Assembly: GCF_014646515.1 (NCBI RefSeq)
Contig: NZ_BMNK01000010.1
Location: 265,586 to 329,585 of the forward strand
Reading direction: 5' to 3'
Source: Nonomuraea glycinis
GTDB lineage: Bacteria > Actinomycetota > Actinomycetes > Streptosporangiales > Streptosporangiaceae
Length of the DNA: 64,000 nucleotides
The translations under genes were made by a program, and so were the position numbers. This document shows, piece after piece, positions 7,827-16,614 of the stretch (positions within the stretch are counted from its first letter, which is position 1; every line of letters begins with the position of its first letter). The notes beneath the pieces were generated by a model. That model was not told where the DNA came from, ran no database searches, and saw only the letters and a program-made list of their open reading frames with translations.

Positions 7827-8717
7827 TTAGTCGGTGTTGTCCAGCCCGCCGCCGGCCCGCAGGCCGATGGCCTCCGCGCCGGGAGGCGCGACCGGCTTGG
7901 CCGAGGTCTTGCGGCTGCGCCTACTGCGCCGTTCGAGCAGGTTGGCCACGTAGCTCAGCGCCATGTTCAGCGCCACGTAGATGATGCCGATGACGATCGC
8001 CGCCGGGATCAGCGAGCCGAAGTGGACCGCCGGCAGGATCTTGAAGCCGGTGTTGAGCAGGTCCACGTAGGCGATGATGTAGCCGAGCGCGGTGTCCTTC
8101 AGCAGCACCACGAGCTGGCTGACGATCGCCGGCATCATCACGGTGATGGCCTGCGGCAACAGCACCATGCGCATCACCTGGCCCTTGCGCATACCGATGG
8201 CGTAGGCCGCTTCGGACTGCCCCCTCGGCACCGCCTGCACGCCCGCCCTGACGACCTCAGCCAGCACCGAGCCGTTGTAGAGGGTCAGGCCGAGCACCAC
8301 GGCGATGAAGGCGTAGTCGCCGCCGCCGAACATGTTCGGCGCCAGGTAGAAGATGAAGAAGATCAGCAGCAGCAGCGGGATGGCCCTGAAGACCTCCACC
8401 ACCAGGCCCGCCGGAACGCGGATCCAGGCGTGGTCGGACAGCCGGGCCAGGCCGAAGATCGCGCCAAACGCCACCGCGAGCACCGCGGCCAGCGCGGCGG
8501 CCTGCAGTGTGCCGATCAGGCCCGGGATGATGTAGAACTCCCAGGTGTCAGCCTCCAGGAACGGCTGCCAGATCTTGCCTTCCCACTGCCCCTTGGCGTC
8601 GAAGCCGCGGTAGACCCAGAACAGGGCGGCCGCCACCGCCACCGCACTGATCAGCGTGAGCAGGTGGTTGCGCACCCGCCCGCGCGGTCCGGGTGTGTCG
8701 AACAGAACGGAGGTCAT
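7827..8717 (-). CDS. gluD: Glutamate-type amino acid ABC transporter permease (GluD-like)
   Basis: 296 residues; His/Glu/Gln/Arg-opine type ABC permease. A membrane span near residues 17-35 is followed by a loop and then the core spans; the EAA loop that contacts the ATPase reads AVPRGQSEAAYAIGMRKGQVMRMVLLPQA in the middle (shown here only as a guide: GQSEAAYAIGM is the EAA core). The C-terminus is a basic cytoplasmic tail (RRSRRSRK). The ATG at 8717 overlaps the stop of the other permease (ATGA), showing translational coupling. As last gene of the four-gene operon it matches GluD of Corynebacterium gluABCD; substrate is inferred from that order. Confidence 0.9.
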   Translation of the reverse strand: MTSVLFDTPGPRGRVRNHLLTLISAVAVAAALFWVYRGFDAKGQWEGKIWQPFLEADTWEFYIIPGLIGTLQAAALAAVLAVAFGAIFGLARLSDHAWIRVPAGLVVEVFRAIPLLLLIFFIFYLAPNMFGGGDYAFIAVVLGLTLYNGSVLAEVVRAGVQAVPRGQSEAAYAIGMRKGQVMRMVLLPQAITVMMPAIVSQLVVLLKDTALGYIIAYVDLLNTGFKILPAVHFGSLIPAAIVIGIIYVALNMALSYVANLLERRSRRSRKTSAKPVAPPGAEAIGLRAGGGLDNTD

Positions 8718-9382
8718 CGGGCCACCGCCAGGCGTCGGGCCAACCAGCCGGTGAAGTAGCCGATGGGCATGGTCAGGGCCATGAAGGCCAGGATGAGCCC
8801 GATGAAGATCGGGATCGACGCGCCGGTGGTGTCGAAGGTGATCTTCATGACGGCCGCGGCGTCGGCGAGGTACCCGCCGGCGGTCGCCACCGTGGTGTTC
8901 TTGATCATGGCGATCATCACGCTGCCGAGCGGCGCGATGACGGCTCGGAACGCCTGCGGCAGGATGATCAGGGTCAGGGACTGGATGAACGTCAGCCCGA
9001 TGGCCCTGGCCGCCTCCGCCTGCCCGAGGGGAACGGTGTTGATGCCCGAGCGCAACCCCTCGCACACGAAGGACGCCGTGTAGAGCGACAGGCCCATCGC
9101 GACGATCCAGAAGGAGTTGGTCCTGGGCGTCTCGGAGAAGACCAGGCCGAGCTGGTCACTGAGGCCGAGTGCGGAGAAGGCCAGCACCAGCGTCAGTGGG
9201 GTGTTGCGCACCACGTTGACGTAGAAGGTGCCCGCCGCACGCAGCACCGGAGTGGGGGAGACCCTCATCGCGACCAGGATGGTGCCGAGAATGAGGGAGG
9301 CGACCGCGGCCACGAGGGAGAGTTTGACGTTCTCCAGAAAGCCTTCCGCGAGGTCGGGCGCGTACTTGATCAGTTCGTCCAT
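8714..9382 (-). CDS. gluC: Glutamate-type amino acid ABC transporter permease (GluC-like)
   Basis: 222 residues from an ATG at 9382, preferred over 9397 because GGAG stands just before it. It has about five membrane spans and the EAA motif around TVPLGQAEAARAIGL. It forms the membrane channel with the next permease. Stop overlaps the start of gluD. The start lies 58 bases after the binding-protein gene, consistent with one operon. Confidence 0.92.
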   Translation of the reverse strand: MDELIKYAPDLAEGFLENVKLSLVAAVASLILGTILVAMRVSPTPVLRAAGTFYVNVVRNTPLTLVLAFSALGLSDQLGLVFSETPRTNSFWIVAMGLSLYTASFVCEGLRSGINTVPLGQAEAARAIGLTFIQSLTLIILPQAFRAVIAPLGSVMIAMIKNTTVATAGGYLADAAAVMKITFDTTGASIPIFIGLILAFMALTMPIGYFTGWLARRLAVAR

Positions 9383-9440
9383 CGTGCTCCACCGCATAGG
9401 ACGGCGGCGGCCGGATCCCGGCCGCCGCCTCTGATGTTGA

Positions 9441-10301
9441 CTAGCTGCAGCCCTCCGCGGGCGGCGCTGCCTCGGACACCTTCAGTCCTTCGATGCCGCC
9501 GAACCACTTGTCCAGCAGGGTCTTCATGGTGCCGTTGTCCCACAGCTTCTTCACCGCGGTGTTGACGGCCTCACACGTCTTGGTGTCGCCCTTCTTCAGG
9601 CCGATGCCGTACTTCTCGTCCGTGAAGCCCTGGCCCAGCACCTTGAAGTTGCCGCCGGCCTGCTTGGCGAAGCCCGCCAGGATCAGGTCGTCGGTGGTGA
9701 CCGCGTCGAGGTTGCTGCCGCCCAGCTTCTGGATGCACTCGGAGTAGTTGGCGGCGTCGACGGTGGTGGCGTCGAGGTCGAGCTCGCCGTCCGGGGGCGG
9801 GTCGGTGATCCGCTTGTAGGAGTTGGAGCCGGAGGCCTTGCAGATCTTCTTGCCCGTGAGGTCCTTCGGGGCGGCGATCGAGGTGTCGTCCTTGCGGACC
9901 ATCACGTCCTGGTGCGCGATCACGTAAGGGCCGCCGAAGGTGACCTTCTGCTTGCGCTCCTCGGTGATGGAGTAGGTGGCGAAGACGATGTCCACCGTGC
10001 CGTTCTCCAGGAACGGCTCACGGTTGGACGAGGCCGACTCCTTCCACTCCACCGGCACGTCCTTGCCGCCGTTGATCTCCTTCAGCACGGCCGTGGCCAC
10101 GTCGACGTCGAAGCCCTCCGGGTTCGCGCCCTTCTTGAGGCCCAAACTCGGCTGGTCCCACTTGGTGCCGACGACGACGGTGCCGCCACCAGTGATCTTG
10201 TCAGCGACGGTGGCGTAGGTCTCGCCGCCGCCACCACAGGCGCTCAACCCGGCGGCGAGGGCCGCCACGGAGAACACCGCTCCCACTCGACGCATGTGCA
10301 T
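9441..10301 (-). CDS. gluB: Glutamate-binding lipoprotein (GluB-like)
   Basis: 286 residues, a type-3 periplasmic-binding-protein (SBP_bac_3). An N-terminal signal ends in a lipobox LSAC, so the mature protein is anchored by Cys22 to the outer face of the membrane. Typical family segments follow: GVDVDVATAVL-like (GFDVDVATAVLKEI), VDIVFATYSITEERKQKV, GPYVIAHQDVMVRK and LTGKKIC. It captures glutamate or a related polar amino acid and delivers it to GluCD. GAGGCAGG precedes the ATG at 10301. It follows the ATPase gene after 19 bases. Confidence 0.93.
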   Translation of the reverse strand: MHMRRVGAVFSVAALAAGLSACGGGGETYATVADKITGGGTVVVGTKWDQPSLGLKKGANPEGFDVDVATAVLKEINGGKDVPVEWKESASSNREPFLENGTVDIVFATYSITEERKQKVTFGGPYVIAHQDVMVRKDDTSIAAPKDLTGKKICKASGSNSYKRITDPPPDGELDLDATTVDAANYSECIQKLGGSNLDAVTTDDLILAGFAKQAGGNFKVLGQGFTDEKYGIGLKKGDTKTCEAVNTAVKKLWDNGTMKTLLDKWFGGIEGLKVSEAAPPAEGCS

Positions 10302-10320
10302 GTATACCTGCCTCTTTATG

Positions 10321-11076
10321 TCAGTGCGTGAGAATCTTCGAAAGGAAGTCACGCGCCCGCTCGGTCTGCGCGTTGGTGAAGAACTCGTCGGGCGTGTTCT
10401 CTTCGACGATCTGCCCGTCGGCCATGAACACCACCCGGTTGGCGGCTCTACGGGCGAAGCCCATCTCATGCGTGACGACCATCATGGTCATCCCATCACG
10501 AGCCAGCCCGATCATGACATCGAGCACCTCCTGCACCATCTCAGGGTCCAGTGCCGAGGTCGGCTCGTCGAAAAGGATCATCTTCGGGTCCATGGCCAGC
10601 GCCCGGGCGATCGCCACCCGCTGCTGCTGACCGCCGGAGAGCTGGGCGGGATACTTGTCCGCCTGCGCCGCGATGCCGACCCGCTCGAGCAACTCCATCG
10701 CCCGAGTGTCCGCCGCGGCCCTGGCCTGACGTCGCACCTTGGTGGGACCGAGCGTGACGTTCTCCCGGATCGTCTTGTGCGCGAACAGGTTGAACGACTG
10801 GAACACCATGCCGACCTCGGACCGAAGCCTGGCCAGCCCCTTGCCCTCCTCGGGCAGCACCTGCCCGTCGAAGACGATTTTTCCGCCGTCGATCGTCTCC
10901 AGCCGGTTGATCGTCCGGCAGAGCGTGGACTTTCCGCCGCCGGAAGGACCGATGACGACCAGGACCTCGCCACGTGAGACGGTCAAGTTGATGTCCTTCA
11001 GGACGTGCAATGCCCCGAAGTGCTTGTTGACGTTCTCCATCTGCACGAGTGGAGTTACGTCACCGTTCTCCGTCAT
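10321..11076 (-). CDS. gluA: Glutamate-type ABC transporter ATP-binding protein (GluA-like)
   Basis: 251 residues. Walker A GPSGGGKST at 43-51, Q-loop VFQSFNLF, signature LSGGQQQR, Walker B MILFDEPTSALDP and the switch His in VVTHEM are all present, so the ATPase should be active. This is the first gene of the operon gluABCD. The promoter must lie in the 137-base space shared with the divergent miaB. Confidence 0.95.
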   Translation of the reverse strand: MTENGDVTPLVQMENVNKHFGALHVLKDINLTVSRGEVLVVIGPSGGGKSTLCRTINRLETIDGGKIVFDGQVLPEEGKGLARLRSEVGMVFQSFNLFAHKTIRENVTLGPTKVRRQARAAADTRAMELLERVGIAAQADKYPAQLSGGQQQRVAIARALAMDPKMILFDEPTSALDPEMVQEVLDVMIGLARDGMTMMVVTHEMGFARRAANRVVFMADGQIVEENTPDEFFTNAQTERARDFLSKILTH

Positions 11077-11213
11077 GGACCCAAACGGTAGAGGTAGGAA
11101 GGACGCTGGTCACTAACTGAGTGGTACCGATCCGATCACATCGTGCCGTCAAGCTGGACTTTTAGCGTCCCACGGCAGCCACGAGCCGTAAACCGACTAC
11201 CCTTGAACGTGCC

Positions 11214-12701
11214 ATGACTTTGACCCAGGAGAGCGCCCGCACATACGAAGTGCGCACATACGGGTGCCAGATGAACGTCCACGACTCCGAGCGGCTGTCG
11301 GGCCTGCTGGAGGACGCCGGTTACCTGCCCGCGGCCGACGGCGCGGACGCCGACGTGGTCGTGTTCAACACCTGCGCCGTCCGGGAGAACGCAGACAACC
11401 GCCTCTACGGCAACCTCGGCCACCTGCGGCCCGCCAAGATGAGCAATCCGCGCATGCAGATCGCCGTGGGCGGCTGCCTGGCCCAGAAGGACCAGGGCGA
11501 GATCGTCCGCAAGGCGCCGTGGGTGGACGTGGTCTTCGGCACCCACAACATCGGCTCGCTGCCCGTGCTGCTGGAGCGCGCCCGCATCGAGGGCGAGGCG
11601 CAGGTCGAGCTGAAGGAGTCGCTCGAGGTCTTCCCCTCGACGCTGCCCACCAAGCGCGAGTCGGCCTACGCCGCCTGGGTGGCGATCTCCGTCGGCTGCA
11701 ACAACACCTGCACCTTCTGCATCGTGCCGTCGCTGCGCGGCAAGGAGAAGGACCGGCGTCCCGGCGAGGTCCTGGCCGAGGTCGAGACCCTCGTCGGCCA
11801 GGGCGTCCTCGAAGTCACCCTGCTCGGCCAGAACGTCAACACCTACGGCGTCGAGTTCGGCGACCGGCTGGCGTTCGGCAAGCTGCTGCGCGCCTGCGGC
11901 TCGGTCGAGGGCCTGGAGCGGGTCCGCTTCACCTCCCCGCACCCCGCCGCCTTCACCGACGACGTCATCGCCGCCATGGCCGAGACGCCCAACGTCATGC
12001 ACCAGTTGCACATGCCGCTGCAGTCGGGCTCGGACCGGGTGCTCAAGGCGATGCGGCGCTCCTACCGCGCCGAGCGCTACCTCGGCATCATCGAGCGCGT
12101 CCGCGCGGCGATGCCCGACGCGGCCATCTCCACCGACATCATCGTCGGCTTCCCCGGCGAGACCGAGGAGGACTTCCAGGAGACCCTGGAGGTCGTACGG
12201 CGCAGCCGCTTCGCCAACGCCTTCACCTTCCAATACTCCATCCGCCAGGGCACCCCGGCCGCGACCATGGCGGACCAGGTGCCCAAGAAGGTCGTCCAGG
12301 AGCGTTACGAGCGCCTGGTCGCCCTCCAGGAGGAGATCTCCTGGGAGGAGAACAAGAAGCAGGTCGGCCGGACCCTGGAGGTGCTGGTCGCGGAGGGTGA
12401 GGGTCGCAAGGACGACGCCACCCGCCGTCTGTCGGGCCGCGCCGCCGACAACCGGCTGGTGCACTTCGCCGTGGGCGACGAGATCCCGCGGCCCGGCGAC
12501 ATGGTGACGGTCGCGGTGACGTACGCGGCCCCGCACCACCTGGTGGCGGACGGGCCGGTGCGGGTGCGCCGCACCCGGGCCGGGGACGCGTGGGAGTCCC
12601 GGCAGGGCGCGCCCGCCGCGGCGCCCGGCGTCCTGCTGGGCATGCCCACCATCGGCCGCCCCGCGCCGCTACCGGCCGTGGACGGCTGCTCGGCACACTG
12701 A
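11214..12701 (+). CDS. miaB: tRNA-2-methylthio-N6-dimethylallyladenosine synthase MiaB
   Basis: 495 residues. Radical-SAM methylthiotransferase that adds a methylthio group to i6A37 of tRNAs, using two iron-sulphur clusters. N-terminal UPF0004 domain with Cys18 (YGCQMN), the Cys of NTCAVRENA and that of GGCLAQ; radical-SAM CNNTCTFC with Cys162, 166 and 169; C-terminal TRAM domain around 375-445 (VGRTLEVLVAEGEG). The last 45 residues are a Pro/Ala tail beyond the usual end. Its substrate is made by MiaA, encoded 6.9 kb downstream. Confidence 0.97.
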   Translation: MTLTQESARTYEVRTYGCQMNVHDSERLSGLLEDAGYLPAADGADADVVVFNTCAVRENADNRLYGNLGHLRPAKMSNPRMQIAVGGCLAQKDQGEIVRKAPWVDVVFGTHNIGSLPVLLERARIEGEAQVELKESLEVFPSTLPTKRESAYAAWVAISVGCNNTCTFCIVPSLRGKEKDRRPGEVLAEVETLVGQGVLEVTLLGQNVNTYGVEFGDRLAFGKLLRACGSVEGLERVRFTSPHPAAFTDDVIAAMAETPNVMHQLHMPLQSGSDRVLKAMRRSYRAERYLGIIERVRAAMPDAAISTDIIVGFPGETEEDFQETLEVVRRSRFANAFTFQYSIRQGTPAATMADQVPKKVVQERYERLVALQEEISWEENKKQVGRTLEVLVAEGEGRKDDATRRLSGRAADNRLVHFAVGDEIPRPGDMVTVAVTYAAPHHLVADGPVRVRRTRAGDAWESRQGAPAAAPGVLLGMPTIGRPAPLPAVDGCSAH

Positions 12702-12729
12702 CCGCGCATCTCGTACGGATCGTGTACGG

Positions 12730-13464
12730 CTATCGGCTGAGCCCCTCGAGGAGCCGGTAGCAGTAGTCCTGCCGCAGGTCCTGGAACGTGGCGCACGGGT
12801 TCGGCCCTACCCGGACGGTGGCGCGGGGTTCTGGGGCGCGGGGCTCGGTGGCGCGGGGTTCGGTGGCGCGGTTCTCAGGGGCGGGGGGTTCGGGGGCCGG
12901 GGTGACCGCCGGGGAGGTTCGCGCGGCCGGAGTGGCCGCCCGCGCCGTTGGAGACCTGCTGGGCCGCGGGGAGGCGGCCTTACGGGTGGGGGCCGGGAGT
13001 ACGCGGACCCAGCCGGGGGTGGTGGTCCTGCTGGGGGCAGGTCTGCTCAGGGCGGGTGTGCTTTCAGGGGCCTTCGGGACGTTCGGGTCGGGAGTGCTCG
13101 GGACGTTCGGGCCGGGAGTGCTCGGGGTGATCAGGTCAAGGAAGCCGTCGGCGGGGCTCGTTGGCGTGGGCGTGGGGGATGGGCTCGAAACCGGCGCTGG
13201 CCAAGGAGAATGCGACGGCGTTCTTGATCCATCGAAAAGCGCGTTTTCCTGATCGAATTCGGGAGCGCTTTTCCGTAGCGGGTTTCGAGGGCCGGTGAAC
13301 GCCAGGAGAATTCCGAGACCCGCGATGGCGAGCACCGTCGCGACGCCCGCCGCAGGTGCGAGCCGGTTGCGGCTACCTGGGCGAATAGCTCGAAGGGGGG
13401 ACAAGTCGTGATTCCTTCGTGATTGGTGCGCAAGCAATACGCTGTTGCGGCTAGTGTGGTCCAT
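12730..13464 (-). CDS. Single-span membrane protein with Pro/Ser/Thr-rich extracytoplasmic domain
   Basis: About 244 residues from an ATG at 13464; a TTG at 13404 with a GAAGGA eight bases before it is an equally good or better start (224 residues). A short basic N-terminus precedes one membrane span (AAGVATVLAIAGLGILLAF). The rest is disordered Pro/Thr/Ser repeats (STPGPNVPSTPDPNVP, ATEPRATEPRAPEPRA), ending in a compact module with two Cys, NPCATFQDLRQDYCYRLL. The proline-rich stretch would span the cell wall and present the Cys module outside, by inference. It diverges from a protein of the same plan at 13517. No known family. Confidence 0.7.
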   Translation of the reverse strand: MDHTSRNSVLLAHQSRRNHDLSPLRAIRPGSRNRLAPAAGVATVLAIAGLGILLAFTGPRNPLRKSAPEFDQENALFDGSRTPSHSPWPAPVSSPSPTPTPTSPADGFLDLITPSTPGPNVPSTPDPNVPKAPESTPALSRPAPSRTTTPGWVRVLPAPTRKAASPRPSRSPTARAATPAARTSPAVTPAPEPPAPENRATEPRATEPRAPEPRATVRVGPNPCATFQDLRQDYCYRLLEGLSR

Positions 13465-13516
13465 CGCCCGCGGAAGCCGGAGAGCTTTCCCGATACGACC
13501 GCAGGAGCTGAAGGCC

Positions 13517-14092
13517 ATGCAAGATCCGACCGAGCCGGATCGTCAGGACATCCTCGACGGACCGGGCGACCATCAAAGGTCCGGCAGAAGCCAGAAAAAG
13601 ATCATCGCCATCGCGGCGTCCGTCCTCGTGGCCCTGCTGGCCGTGGGGGGCGTCGGTTACGTGATGACCAGCGGCGGCGACACCCCCGTCCAGATGAGCC
13701 AGCAAGCGCCTCCCGGCGACCAGGCGCCTCCCGCCGAGGAGCAGGCCCCGGACGAGAAGGCCCCGAAGGACGACGACACGCCGTCCGAGGACCTCGCCGA
13801 CGACGGGGTCGGCGACACCACCGGCAACACCGGCGACACGGCCGACACCGGCACCGCTGACACGGCCGATACCGGCACCGCTGACACAGCCGACACCGGC
13901 GACAGGGCGTCGACCGGCACGGGCCCGGCCGGCACCGGCGCGCGTGACAAGAACGAGGCGGACTCCGCCGAAAAGCCGGCCAAGAAGCCCACGACGAAGC
14001 CGTCGAAGCCGGCACCGGAGGACACCGCCGACACCCCGGCGGACGGTCCGGCCGGCTCCGTCACCGGCCAGTGCGCCAAGAGCGGCTGCTGA
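13517..14092 (+). CDS. Single-span membrane protein with Asp/Thr/Gly repeats and Cys-containing tail
   Basis: 191 residues from an ATG at 13517 with AGGAG nine bases upstream. A cytoplasmic acidic N-terminus (about 27 residues), one membrane span (IIAIAASVLVALLAVGGVGYV), then a long acidic disordered arm with DTADTGTA repeats, a Lys/Pro segment and a C-terminus VTGQCAKSGC carrying the only two Cys. Like its divergent neighbour it looks like a surface-displayed tether with a terminal disulphide. No catalytic domain. Function unknown. Confidence 0.75.
   Translation: MQDPTEPDRQDILDGPGDHQRSGRSQKKIIAIAASVLVALLAVGGVGYVMTSGGDTPVQMSQQAPPGDQAPPAEEQAPDEKAPKDDDTPSEDLADDGVGDTTGNTGDTADTGTADTADTGTADTADTGDRASTGTGPAGTGARDKNEADSAEKPAKKPTTKPSKPAPEDTADTPADGPAGSVTGQCAKSGC
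13835..13903. repeat. 24-bp in-frame tandem repeat in the surface protein gene
   Basis: Units at 13835-13858, 13859-13882 and a partial at 13883-13903, encoding DTADTGTA. Only two bases differ between the first two units. In-frame length makes expansion or contraction harmless to the frame. Confidence 0.85.
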
Positions 14093-14461
14093 CCCACCCC
14101 CCGGCAGCACGGAACGCGGTCCCTCCGGGCCGCGCCACCCGCAGGCGGAACGCGAGCCCTCTGGCCCGTGAGCCGCGCACCCTCAGGCGCAACGTGGTCC
14201 CTCCGGGCCGCGGGCCGCGCCACCCTCAGGCCGTGTGAGTCACGCTTCAGGCACCCTCAAGCCACGGTGACTCACAGCGGCCGGCAAGTCCCCTCAGGCC
14301 GCGCGATCCACCGGGTCCGCCACCCTCCGGCACCCGGTACCGCGTGATCAACGCGACCGTCGCTCTCCGGCTCCGCGGACCGCGTGACCTGAAGTGGTCT
14401 GGTGTTATTCGCCGCTACTGGACCTGTGGTGTCAGGCCACCCTGTTCCTAAAATCAGCGGT
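14093..14461. other. Intergenic region with degenerate GC-rich repeats
   Basis: 369 bases with no plausible gene. It contains several near copies of GGTCCCTCCGGGCCGCG and of CACCCTCAGGC, plus GTGAGTCACG and GGTGACTCAC, which are roughly inverted. It must contain the promoter of the downstream enzyme. No RNA gene recognised. Confidence 0.5.
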
Positions 14462-15205
14462 ATGACGACTGACCCAGCCGCCGTGCTGCGTGCGCTGCAC
14501 GTGCCCGGCAAGCCCTTGATCCTGCCCAACGCCTGGGACGCCGCCTCTGCGGTGGCCGTACAGGAGGCGGGGTTTCCGGCGGTCGCCACCGGGAGCGCGG
14601 CCGTCGCGCAGGTGCTCGGCTACGAGGACCACGAGGCCACCCCGGCGGCCGAGATGCTGGCCGCCGTCGCGCGCGTCGTCAGGGTCGTCGACGTGCCGGT
14701 GACCGCCGACATGGAACGCGGCTACGGCCTCGAACCCGCCGAGCTGGTCGAGCGGCTGCTCGCCACGGGAGTGGTGGGATGCAACCTGGAGGACTCCGAC
14801 CCCCGCTCGGGCGAGCTCATCGAGGCCGGGCGTCAGGCCGACTTCCTGGCCGAGGTACGGGCCGCGGCCGGGCAGGCGCTGGTGATCAACGCCAGGGTCG
14901 ACGCCTACATCAGAGGCGAGCCCGGCGAGGCCGTACACCGGGCGCGGCGCTACCTGGAGGCCGGAGCCGACTGCGTGTACCCGATCGGGCTCGCGGCCGA
15001 GGCGGGCATCGAGGCCCTGGTCGCCGAGGTGGGAGGACCGGTCAACATCCTCTTCCGCCCCGGCGCGCCGACCCTGGAACGCCTGGCCGAGCTCGGGGTC
15101 GCCCGAGTGAGCTACGGACACGGCCTGCACGAGGCGGCGCACGCGTACGCGGTCAGGATGATCCAGGCCGTCGCCGAGGGACGCGACCCCTACCAGATCC
15201 GCTGA
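14462..15205 (+). CDS. Isocitrate lyase/phosphoenolpyruvate mutase family protein
   Basis: 247 residues, a complete short member of the ICL/PEPM TIM-barrel superfamily. Visible landmarks: LPNAWDAASAVAVQEAGFPAVATGSAA near the N-terminus, the metal-site DMERGYG, the NLEDSDP strand and INARVDAYIRG. Family members break or rearrange C-C or C-P bonds of 2-oxo or hydroxy acids (methylisocitrate lyase, oxaloacetate hydrolase, phosphonopyruvate types). The KKCGH loop of true isocitrate lyases is absent, so it is not expected to supply glyoxylate. Start at the ATG 14462 fits the family N-terminus. Confidence 0.85.
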   Translation: MTTDPAAVLRALHVPGKPLILPNAWDAASAVAVQEAGFPAVATGSAAVAQVLGYEDHEATPAAEMLAAVARVVRVVDVPVTADMERGYGLEPAELVERLLATGVVGCNLEDSDPRSGELIEAGRQADFLAEVRAAAGQALVINARVDAYIRGEPGEAVHRARRYLEAGADCVYPIGLAAEAGIEALVAEVGGPVNILFRPGAPTLERLAELGVARVSYGHGLHEAAHAYAVRMIQAVAEGRDPYQIR

Positions 15206-15279
15206 CCGATCTCAGCGGTGTTAGATCAGCCGGTGACGGGACGGTCGCTGCTGGAAGGGGCGCCACTACGCTGTCGGCT

Positions 15280-15975
15280 GTGCTTGTCGCCGCGGCCGTC
15301 TGCCCGCACACCCCGTTGCTCGTCCCCGCACTGGCCGGCGCCGCCCAGGGCGAGCTGTACGAGCTTCGCTCCGCCTGTCACGCCGCGGTCGCCGCGCTCC
15401 GCGACACCCGCCCCGACCTGCTGGTCGTCGTGGGCGGCGCGGACCGCACCCGAGGGTACGGCGCTCAGGCGGCGGGCTCGCTGCACCCGTGGGGCGTGGA
15501 CGTCAGGGTCGGCCGGGGCGAGCCGGTGCTGCCCCTGTCGCTGACGGTCGGGCGCTGGCTGCTGGAGAGCGGCTCGTACGACACCGACCCGGTGGCCTTC
15601 CAGGCGGTGGACTCGGCCGCCGGCCCCGAGGACTGCCTGGCGCTCGGCGCGAAGCTGGCCGGTGACGGCAGGGTGGCACTGCTGGTGATGGCCGACGGGT
15701 CGGCCTGCCTGACCCCGCGCGCCCCGGGACACCACGACCCGGCGGCTCAGCCGTACCACGATCTGCTCGTGCGCGCGCTCGCCGGCGCGGACGGCGAGGC
15801 GCTCGCGGACCTCGACCCGGCGGTGGCCGACCGGCTCTGGGTCGGCGGGCGGGCGGCGCTCCAGGTGCTGGCGGGCGCGGCGAGCGGCACACGGTTCACC
15901 GGCCGCGTGCTCGCCGAGGCGGCACCCTACGGGGTGGGCTACTTCGCCGGCCTCTGGGAGCGGCGGCCGTTGTAG
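15280..15975 (+). CDS. Class III extradiol dioxygenase subunit B-like (LigB-fold) protein
   Basis: 231 residues from a GTG at 15280. It begins LVAAAVCPHTPLLVP, the N-terminal strand of the LigB fold with the His that binds iron in true dioxygenases, followed by RPDLLVVVGGADR and LVMADGSACLTPRAPGHHDP. Short proteins of this group sit between miaB and miaA in many actinomycetes; no substrate is known. It probably shares transcription with downstream genes. A 51-bp tandem duplication covers its last codons and the stop. Confidence 0.8.
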   Translation: MLVAAAVCPHTPLLVPALAGAAQGELYELRSACHAAVAALRDTRPDLLVVVGGADRTRGYGAQAAGSLHPWGVDVRVGRGEPVLPLSLTVGRWLLESGSYDTDPVAFQAVDSAAGPEDCLALGAKLAGDGRVALLVMADGSACLTPRAPGHHDPAAQPYHDLLVRALAGADGEALADLDPAVADRLWVGGRAALQVLAGAASGTRFTGRVLAEAAPYGVGYFAGLWERRPL

Positions 15976-16030
15976 CGTGCGGCCGAAGCTTTCAGGCGTC
16001 CAACCTGGGAGCGGCGGCCGTTGTAGCGTG
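15954..16030. repeat. 51-bp tandem duplication over the end of the LigB-like gene
   Basis: A 26-base segment containing the last codons and the TAG stop (15954-15979) recurs exactly at 16005-16030, 51 bases on. The second copy lies in the spacer before the Nudix gene. Confidence 0.9.
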
Positions 16031-16068
16031 GGGGCGGAGAGCAGGTGTCCACGCTGGGAGCACGTCGT

Positions 16069-16614
16069 ATGCGCTGGCAGGTCCACTCTGAGCAAGCCCT
16101 CTATACCGACCGCTGGCTGGATGTCCGGGTGGCCGATGTGGAGTTGCCCGACGGTACGCGGCTGGACCATCGCCTGATCCGGACCGCGCCGGGAGCCGGG
16201 GCGGTGGTCACCGATGACCGCGGCCGGGTGCTGCTGCTCTGGCGGCACCGCTTCATCACCGACTCGTGGGGCTGGGAGATCCCCATTGGCAAGATCGAAG
16301 AGGGGGAGGAGCCGGTGGCCGCCGCGGCTCGGGAGACCGAGGAGGAGACCGGCTGGCGGCCGGGGCCGTTGCGTCCGCTGCTGTACACCCAGCCGACCAA
16401 CGGCCTGTCGGACTCGGCGCACCACATCTTCCACGCCGACCGCGCCACCCACCTCGGCCCGCCTGCCGACACCTGGGAGGCCGAACGGGTCGAGTGGGTG
16501 CCGCTCGCGGACCTCCACCGGCTCATCGACCGGCGCGACCTCGTCTGCGGCACCAGCATGGCCGCCCTGCTCTATCTCGTGGTCAGCGGCGGCGGGGGAC
16601 GGGCACGGTCATGA
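16069..16614 (+). CDS. Nudix hydrolase (ADP-ribose pyrophosphatase-like)
   Basis: 181 residues from an ATG at 16069 with GGGAG eight bases upstream. The Nudix box G-x5-E-x7-REU-xEE-x-G is complete at residues 74-95 (GKIEEGEE, then RETEEETG). The lead-in ITDSWGWEIPIG resembles ADP-ribose pyrophosphatases, which hydrolyse nucleoside-diphosphate sugars. An upstream GTG at 16045 is possible. The 3' end overlaps the convergent RNase Z gene by 32 bases. Confidence 0.9.
   Translation: MRWQVHSEQALYTDRWLDVRVADVELPDGTRLDHRLIRTAPGAGAVVTDDRGRVLLLWRHRFITDSWGWEIPIGKIEEGEEPVAAAARETEEETGWRPGPLRPLLYTQPTNGLSDSAHHIFHADRATHLGPPADTWEAERVEWVPLADLHRLIDRRDLVCGTSMAALLYLVVSGGGGRARS

Noticed and set aside
8718..9065. 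N-terminal extension of the second glutamate permease from 9065
   Set aside because: The extension overlaps the other permease gene and is Arg/His-rich; the ATG at 8717 overlapping the upstream stop gives the normal permease N-terminus.
12223..12796. Minus-strand frames opposite the end of miaB
   Set aside because: Pro/Arg/Ala composition and full overlap with the TRAM domain of miaB mark them as shadows.
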